Program-made: the position numbers and the translations under genes
Notes under the pieces: generated by a model
Databases searched by the model: none
What the model saw: the letters and a program-made list of their open reading frames with translations, nothing else
Told to the model about the DNA's origin: nothing
Assembly (NCBI GenBank): GCA_012512295.1
Contig: JAAZDI010000317.1
Coordinates: forward strand, 1-8,689
Origin: Syntrophomonadaceae bacterium
GTDB lineage: Bacteria > Bacillota > Ch66 > Ch109
DNA length: 8,689 nucleotides
Reading direction: 5' to 3'
Shown here: positions 5,542 to 8,689 of the stretch, in pieces
How positions within the stretch are numbered: position 1 is the first letter of the stretch
How the letters are laid out: each line of letters begins with the position of its first letter

Positions 5542-6714
5542 ATGAAACCGGCCAAAACTATTCAAAACTTGCCCCCTTATCTTTTTGCCCGAATTGAGAA
5601 GTTAATTGCCGAAGCCAAAGAGCAAGGCAAGGACATTATTAGTTTAGGAATCGGCGATCCGGATCGCCCCACACCACCGCATATTATTAATACCTTGATT
5701 GAACAAGCGCAAAACCCGGTTAATCACCAGTATCCCTCCTCTGTTGGAATGCTGGAGTATCGTCGGGCAGTGGCTGATTGGTACCAGAGCCGGTTTGGTG
5801 TTAATCTTGATCCTAAGACCGAAGTGGTATCGCTAATTGGTTCCAAAGAGGGGATTGCCCATATCAGTTTTTGTTATCTGAATCCGGGGGACCTAAGCCT
5901 GGTGCCGGATCCGGGGTACCCAGTTTATTCAATCGGCGCCCTGTTAGCTAATGCGAATTCCTATCCCATGCCTTTGTCCCCGGAAAACGGGTTTCTGCCG
6001 GACCTGAAAGCAATACCGGAAGCAGTGGCGAAAGAAGCCAAAATAATGTTTCTGAATTACCCCAACAATCCAACCGGGGCGACGGCTGACCTGAACTTTT
6101 TTCAGGAGGTTGTTGAATTCGCTCGCCGCTATGATATTTTAGTTTGTCATGATGCCGCTTATTCAGAAGTCTACTTTGACGGGCAGGCCCCGGTCAGCTT
6201 CCTGCAAGCGGAAGGGGCTAAAGAGGTGGGGATTGAGTTTCATTCCGTATCCAAGACTTATAACATGACCGGCTGGCGGGTCGGTTGGGCCGCCGGCAAC
6301 GCCGAAGCCATTGATGTCCTGGGCCGCTTTAAATCAAACGTAGACTCCGGGGTGTTTCAAGCCATCCAGTACGCCGGTATTACAGCTTTGACCGGCCCGC
6401 AGGATTGTGTGGAAGAAATGCGCCAGGTTTATCAAGAACGGCGTGACGTTGTAATTAACGGTTTGCGGAAGATGGGTTGGCAAATTGAGCCACCCAAAGC
6501 AACAATTTACGTCTGGGCCCCGGTTCCCAAGGGTTATACTTCCAGCAGTTTTGCCGAACTGGTTTTGAGCAAAGCGGGAGTAGTCATTACTCCGGGTTTA
6601 GGTTACGGTGAACGGTCGGATGGTTACTTCCGAATTGCGCTAACGCAAGAAGTCGACCGGATCCAGGAAGCCATGGACCGGATGCAGGCCGCCTTGGGAA
6701 CGCTTGAGTTCTAA
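5542..6714 (+). CDS. dapL: LL-diaminopimelate aminotransferase
   Basis: DapL converts tetrahydrodipicolinate and glutamate to LL-diaminopimelate and 2-oxoglutarate in one PLP-dependent step, bypassing the succinylase and acetylase routes. The product is the substrate of the neighbouring DapF. The 390-residue protein has the fold-type I class I/II aminotransferase signatures: SLGIGDPDRPTP (34-45), NNPTG (175-179), HDAAYSEVYFDG (203-214) with PLP-contacting D204 and Y207, the PLP lysine K238 in HSVSKTYNMTGWRVG, and the carboxylate-binding arginine R364 in FRIALT. The IGDPDxPTP stretch, the length and the dapF neighbour favour DapL over a general aspartate aminotransferase. The ATG at 5542 is preferred over longer in-frame extensions, which would encode the repeat DNA. 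No separate promoter is evident, so transcription probably continues from dapF. A strong hairpin follows the stop codon. Confidence 0.93.
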   Translation: MKPAKTIQNLPPYLFARIEKLIAEAKEQGKDIISLGIGDPDRPTPPHIINTLIEQAQNPVNHQYPSSVGMLEYRRAVADWYQSRFGVNLDPKTEVVSLIGSKEGIAHISFCYLNPGDLSLVPDPGYPVYSIGALLANANSYPMPLSPENGFLPDLKAIPEAVAKEAKIMFLNYPNNPTGATADLNFFQEVVEFARRYDILVCHDAAYSEVYFDGQAPVSFLQAEGAKEVGIEFHSVSKTYNMTGWRVGWAAGNAEAIDVLGRFKSNVDSGVFQAIQYAGITALTGPQDCVEEMRQVYQERRDVVINGLRKMGWQIEPPKATIYVWAPVPKGYTSSSFAELVLSKAGVVITPGLGYGERSDGYFRIALTQEVDRIQEAMDRMQAALGTLEF

Positions 6715-6762
6715 GCCTTATGGTGGGGCTAAATGTTAACTAACCGATAACGAGAAAAGCAA

Positions 6763-6802
6763 TAAAGAGTCGTTCCGTATCCCGAACGGTAACGACTCTT
6801 TA
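6763..6802. terminator. Bidirectional terminator between dapL and glnA
   Basis: TAAAGAGTCGTT (6763-6774) and AACGACTCTTTA (6791-6802) form a perfect 12-bp stem. Past a single bulged T it is extended by CCGT/ACGG, leaving a 7-nt loop. The structure begins 48 bases after the dapL stop. The U-tract is modest on the plus strand (TTTACTCTAT) and better on the minus strand (TTTATTGCTTTT). It can serve both converging units, dapL (+) and glnA (-). Confidence 0.8.
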
Positions 6803-6813
6803 CTCTATAAAGA

Positions 6814-6936
6814 CTAGGTTAACCTGCCAGCAAACCCGCCAGCACACCTTATTGTAGAACTCACTGATCTTTTTTTCCATTCTTCTTCATCTTCAGGGTC
6901 TGAGCAAACCTTATTATAGAACTCACTGATTACCAA
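6814..6936 (-). CDS. Possible 40-codon small ORF in the glnA 3' flank
   Basis: The frame directly after the glnA stop, and in phase with it, is open to a TAG at 6816-6814. Translation could start at TTG 6936, giving 40 residues. The possible ribosome binding site (AAGAGA, about 6 bases upstream) is poor. The N-terminal half looks protein-like, with ISEFYNKVC followed by an acidic DPEDEEEW stretch and KK. The rest, encoded by the second repeat copy in another phase, is rich in Gly, Ser and Arg and less convincing. Adding one base in the A7 run at 6876-6870 would put a second ISEFYNKVC in frame. This may be a decayed gene, a slippage-dependent small protein, or chance. I do not recognise it. 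Confidence 0.3.
   Translation of the reverse strand: MVISEFYNKVCSDPEDEEEWKKRSVSSTIRCAGGFAGRLT
6841..6930 (-). repeat. 28-bp imperfect direct repeat downstream of glnA
   Basis: The segments 6841-6868 and 6903-6930 match at 26 of 28 bases with a 62-bp period; their 22-mer cores differ at one position. On the minus strand both contain ATCAGTGAGTTCTA followed by AATAAGGT. A related 12-nt tandem (GCCAGCAAACCC, then GCCAGCACACCT) abuts on the left at 6826-6849. The pair lies between the glnA stop and the shared terminator, so it would be transcribed as glnA 3' untranslated RNA. Confidence 0.85.
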
Positions 6937-6951
6937 ACCTTTTCTCTTATT

Positions 6952-8280
6952 TTAATAAATGGCCAAATATCGCTCAATTTCCCATGCATGCACCTGGGTG
7001 CGATAGAGCTCCCATTCTTTTGTTTTGGCTTCCATAAAACGGTCGTAGATATGCTCTCCCAAGGCCTCCTGAATGACCCGATCTTTTTTCAGTTCCGCCA
7101 AGGCCTCATTTAGGTCACTGGGTAGCGAAGGGATCCCCCTTCTTACTCTTTCTTGCCGGTCCATGTCATACAGATTATCGTTAACGGGGGGCGGCGGAGC
7201 AATCTGTTGTTTGATTCCGTCCAGACCAGCCTTGAGCATAACGGCTAGAGCCAGATAAGGATTGCAGGAAGGATCCGGGTTGCGCACTTCAATCCGAGTA
7301 CTCATGCCCCTTTTAGCCGGAATGCGCACCAGCGGACTCCGGTTCTTTTCGGACCAAGCCACGTACACCGGGGCCTCAAAGCCGGGGACCAACCGTTTAT
7401 AGGAATTGACCGTTGGGTTGGTAATCGCAGTAAAGGCCCGCGCTTGCTGGAGGATGCCGCCGATATAATATAAAGCCTCTTGACTTAACTGGTTGGGTGT
7501 CGTCGGGTCAAAGAAGGCATTTTCTTTATTGCGAAATAGGGACTGATGGCAGTGCATCCCGGACCCGGCGACGCCGTAAACTGGTTTCGGCATAAAACTA
7601 GCGTGCAGGCCATGCCGCTGGGCAATGACCCGAATCGTATGCTTAAAAGTCGCGATCTTATCCGCCGTGGCGACTGCACAGTCATACTTAAAATCAATTT
7701 CATGCTGGCCGGGGGCCACCTCATGGTGCGAAGCCTCCACTTCAAAGCCCATCTCTTCCAGAGCCAGCACCATATCCCGTCGGGCATTTTCGCCCAGATC
7801 AACTGGGGCTAGGTCAAAATAACTGGCCTGATCGTGGGTAATAGTCGTCGGCTTCCCATCGCTATCCGTGTGGAAAAGGAAGAACTCCGCTTCCGGTCCG
7901 ACCTGCATCTGGAAACCCATGGCTGCCGCCTCGCTAACGACCCGTTTCAAATTACAGCGAGGGCAACCAGCGAAAGGGGTGCCGTCTGGGTTATATACAT
8001 CACAAATCAGCCGGGCCTCGGCCTCGCCCCGGGGACGCCAAGGCAACACGACAAAGGTGCTGTAGTCCGGCTTAAGATACATGTCTGATTCTTCGATCCG
8101 AACAAACCCCTCAATTGACGAACCGTCAAACATGAGCTCCCCATCTAAGGCTTTATCTAGCTGTGAAATCGGAATAGTGACGCTCTTGAGGCCTCCTGTA
8201 ATATCAATAATCTGCAGATAGATGAACCGGATATTCTGTTCTGCCACCTGTTTTTTTATATCTTCCTTGGTTATAGCCAA
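6952..8280 (-). CDS. glnA: Glutamine synthetase type I (alpha subtype)
   Basis: Glutamine synthetase condenses glutamate and ammonia to glutamine using ATP, as a cytoplasmic dodecamer. The 442-residue length matches the short GSI-alpha form of Firmicutes, which lacks the adenylylation loop of the beta form. Visible signatures are FDGSSIEGF (51-59), VGPEAEFFLF (127-136), HHEVAPGQHEIDF (185-197), SGMHCHQSLF (240-249), NPTVNSYKRLVPGFEAP (288-304) and EVRNPDPSCNPYLA (331-344). R61 follows the FDGSSIEGF motif, where Bacillus enzymes have the arginine needed for glutamine feedback inhibition. E302 corresponds to the active-site flap glutamate. The start is TTG at 8280, with AGGAGGT (8294-8288) 7 bases upstream. 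The gene is transcribed alone toward the shared terminator from a 220-bp control region. No adjacent glnR-type regulator is present, unlike in Bacillus. Confidence 0.97.
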   Translation of the reverse strand: MAITKEDIKKQVAEQNIRFIYLQIIDITGGLKSVTIPISQLDKALDGELMFDGSSIEGFVRIEESDMYLKPDYSTFVVLPWRPRGEAEARLICDVYNPDGTPFAGCPRCNLKRVVSEAAAMGFQMQVGPEAEFFLFHTDSDGKPTTITHDQASYFDLAPVDLGENARRDMVLALEEMGFEVEASHHEVAPGQHEIDFKYDCAVATADKIATFKHTIRVIAQRHGLHASFMPKPVYGVAGSGMHCHQSLFRNKENAFFDPTTPNQLSQEALYYIGGILQQARAFTAITNPTVNSYKRLVPGFEAPVYVAWSEKNRSPLVRIPAKRGMSTRIEVRNPDPSCNPYLALAVMLKAGLDGIKQQIAPPPPVNDNLYDMDRQERVRRGIPSLPSDLNEALAELKKDRVIQEALGEHIYDRFMEAKTKEWELYRTQVHAWEIERYLAIY

Positions 8281-8352
8281 ACACCCTACCTCCTACCTAA
8301 AACTTCGAATGCCTACGCCCATAAACTCGCCCCCTCAAATCTAACGAAAAAT

Positions 8353-8398
8353 GGCCGGAAAATCAATTAACCGTGGTATAGCAACGGATTTGCCGGCC
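8353..8398 (-). promoter_or_regulatory. Long hairpin in the glnA leader (possible attenuator)
   Basis: On the minus strand GGCCGG (8398-8393) pairs with CCGGCC (8358-8353). After one mismatch, AAATC (8391-8387) pairs with GATTT (8364-8360), and a small CCGT/ACGG stem can form inside. The 3' arm is followed by ATTTTT, so the structure resembles an intrinsic terminator. It lies 72 bases before the glnA start. A transcript from the upstream promoter would carry it whole. The downstream promoter overlaps its left side and loop, and its transcript would lack the left arm. Confidence 0.5.
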
Positions 8399-8403
8399 GT
8401 CAA
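8375..8403 (-). promoter_or_regulatory. Putative glnA proximal promoter P2
   Basis: TTGACG (8403-8398) and TATACC (8380-8375) are separated by exactly 17 bp on the glnA strand. The expected start point is near 8368, about 88 bases before the TTG start codon. The -35 is embedded in CTATTGACG, the same 9-mer as in the distal promoter. Confidence 0.55.
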
Positions 8404-8420
8404 TAGTTTAGCAATAGGCA

Positions 8421-8440
8421 TGTTGTATAATGTTGAATAA
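8421..8440. repeat. Tandem 10-bp repeat between the glnA promoters
   Basis: TGTTGTATAA (8421-8430) is followed directly by TGTTGAATAA (8431-8440), a tandem 10-bp repeat with one mismatch. One helical turn separates equivalent positions, so a regulator could bind both on the same DNA face. It does not fit the TGTNA-N7-TNACA consensus of GlnR/TnrA. Confidence 0.45.
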
Positions 8441-8467
8441 TTATGTATCCATAATTCTTTTCGTCAA
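8440..8467 (-). promoter_or_regulatory. Putative glnA distal promoter P1 with overlapping inverted repeat
   Basis: TTGACG (8467-8462) and CATAAT (8445-8440) have a 16-bp spacer on the glnA strand. A perfect 7-bp inverted repeat, AATTATG-N4-CATAATT (8439-8456), covers the -10 and half of the spacer, which is a typical repressor position. A transcript from P1 would have a leader of about 150 bases including the long hairpin. Confidence 0.5.
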
Positions 8468-8500
8468 TAGATTAGTCATTAGTATCTTGTTCACTTACGC

Positions 8501-8689
8501 TTAGATCCCTTTCCTTTTCCCAGCAAAAAACCCCCCGTGAATCTGCCGGGTATCGGAAATATTATAAAATGCTTGCGCGTCAATTTCGTCGATCAACTTC
8601 AGGGCTTGGCTCAGGTCTTTCCGCTTTAAAAAAACATACAGAAAAGGGCGTTCGCCGCAAAGGCCCTGACCGGGAATACAGGTCACCCC
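8501..8689 (-). CDS. C-terminal part of a DUF2179/UPF0316-like membrane protein (partial)
   Basis: The frame enters from the right edge and ends at a TAA at 8503-8501. About 62 C-terminal residues are visible. They start GVTCIPGQGLCGERPFLYVFL, continue through KRKDLSQALKLIDEIDAQAF, and end ISDTRQIHGGFFAGKRKGI. This matches my memory of the DUF2179 domain, with its GVT-I-G-G start, KRKDL, EIDP-AF and SD-R---GG-F, which forms the soluble tail of UPF0316 and YitT-type membrane proteins. The RxIxGGxF ending favours UPF0316. A GTG at 8686 is probably internal, because the visible piece lacks the expected N-terminal membrane helices. The role of the family is not well defined. The gene lies 220 bp upstream of glnA on the same strand, and no terminator with a T-run directly follows its stop. 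Confidence 0.7.
   Translation of the reverse strand, partial: GVTCIPGQGLCGERPFLYVFLKRKDLSQALKLIDEIDAQAFYNISDTRQIHGGFFAGKRKGI

Noticed and set aside
5315..5555. Open frames across the dapF-dapL gap on both strands.
   Set aside because: They read through the repeat hairpins, lack ribosome binding sites and show low-complexity sequence. They are by-products of the repeats.
1415..6757. TTAACTAAC and TAACGAGAAA occur in the same order near 1415-1459 and 6736-6757.
   Set aside because: The spacing differs (35 versus 12 bp between block starts), and shared 9-10-mers are expected by chance in A/T-rich sequence of this size.
7485..8088. Several open frames inside glnA on both strands.
   Set aside because: They overlap a fully conserved glutamine synthetase gene and have no recognisable products or ribosome binding sites.

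Overview
The window looks like a chromosomal segment of a low-to-mid GC Firmicute, most likely a spore-former-like member of the Clostridia. The pointers are strong AGGAGG-type ribosome binding sites, TTG start codons on three of the six complete genes, an LL-diaminopimelate aminotransferase (DapL) beside DapF, a short alpha-type glutamine synthetase I of 442 residues, and a DUF2179/UPF0316-type gene. The taxon is inferred; no rRNA or other decisive marker is present.

Layout from left to right. Positions 1-229 hold the end of an unrecognised plus-strand gene. A secreted VanY/LdcB-type zinc D,D- or L,D-carboxypeptidase follows (362-1234). Next is a 330-bp gap with a start-less coding-like fragment and two hairpins. 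A membrane-bound diguanylate cyclase (1582-2808, +) converges on a MATE-family exporter (2813-4189, -) with only 4 bp between their stop codons. A divergent promoter region (4190-4433) then drives dapF (4434-5270, +), followed by dapL (5542-6714, +). The 271-bp dapF-dapL gap carries two near-identical REP-like hairpin repeats. A perfect 12-bp stem (6763-6802) separates dapL from glnA, which is read from the minus strand (6952-8280). The glnA 3' flank contains an in-frame 40-codon ORF and an imperfect 28-bp direct repeat. Upstream of glnA is a dense 220-bp control region, and then the 3' part of a DUF2179/UPF0316-like membrane protein gene that runs off the right edge.

Functionally, DapL and DapF catalyse consecutive steps of the aminotransferase route to meso-diaminopimelate, the precursor of lysine and of the peptidoglycan cross-linking residue. 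The VanY-type enzyme trims peptidoglycan peptides, and glutamine synthetase supplies assimilated nitrogen. The cyclase and exporter are independent housekeeping or accessory functions.

There is no CRISPR array, prophage, transposase or tRNA. I see no obvious undescribed multi-gene system. The least explained signals are the glnA 3' repeat/small ORF, the glnA leader, the REP pair, the dapF leader palindrome and the coding-like fragment after vanY.
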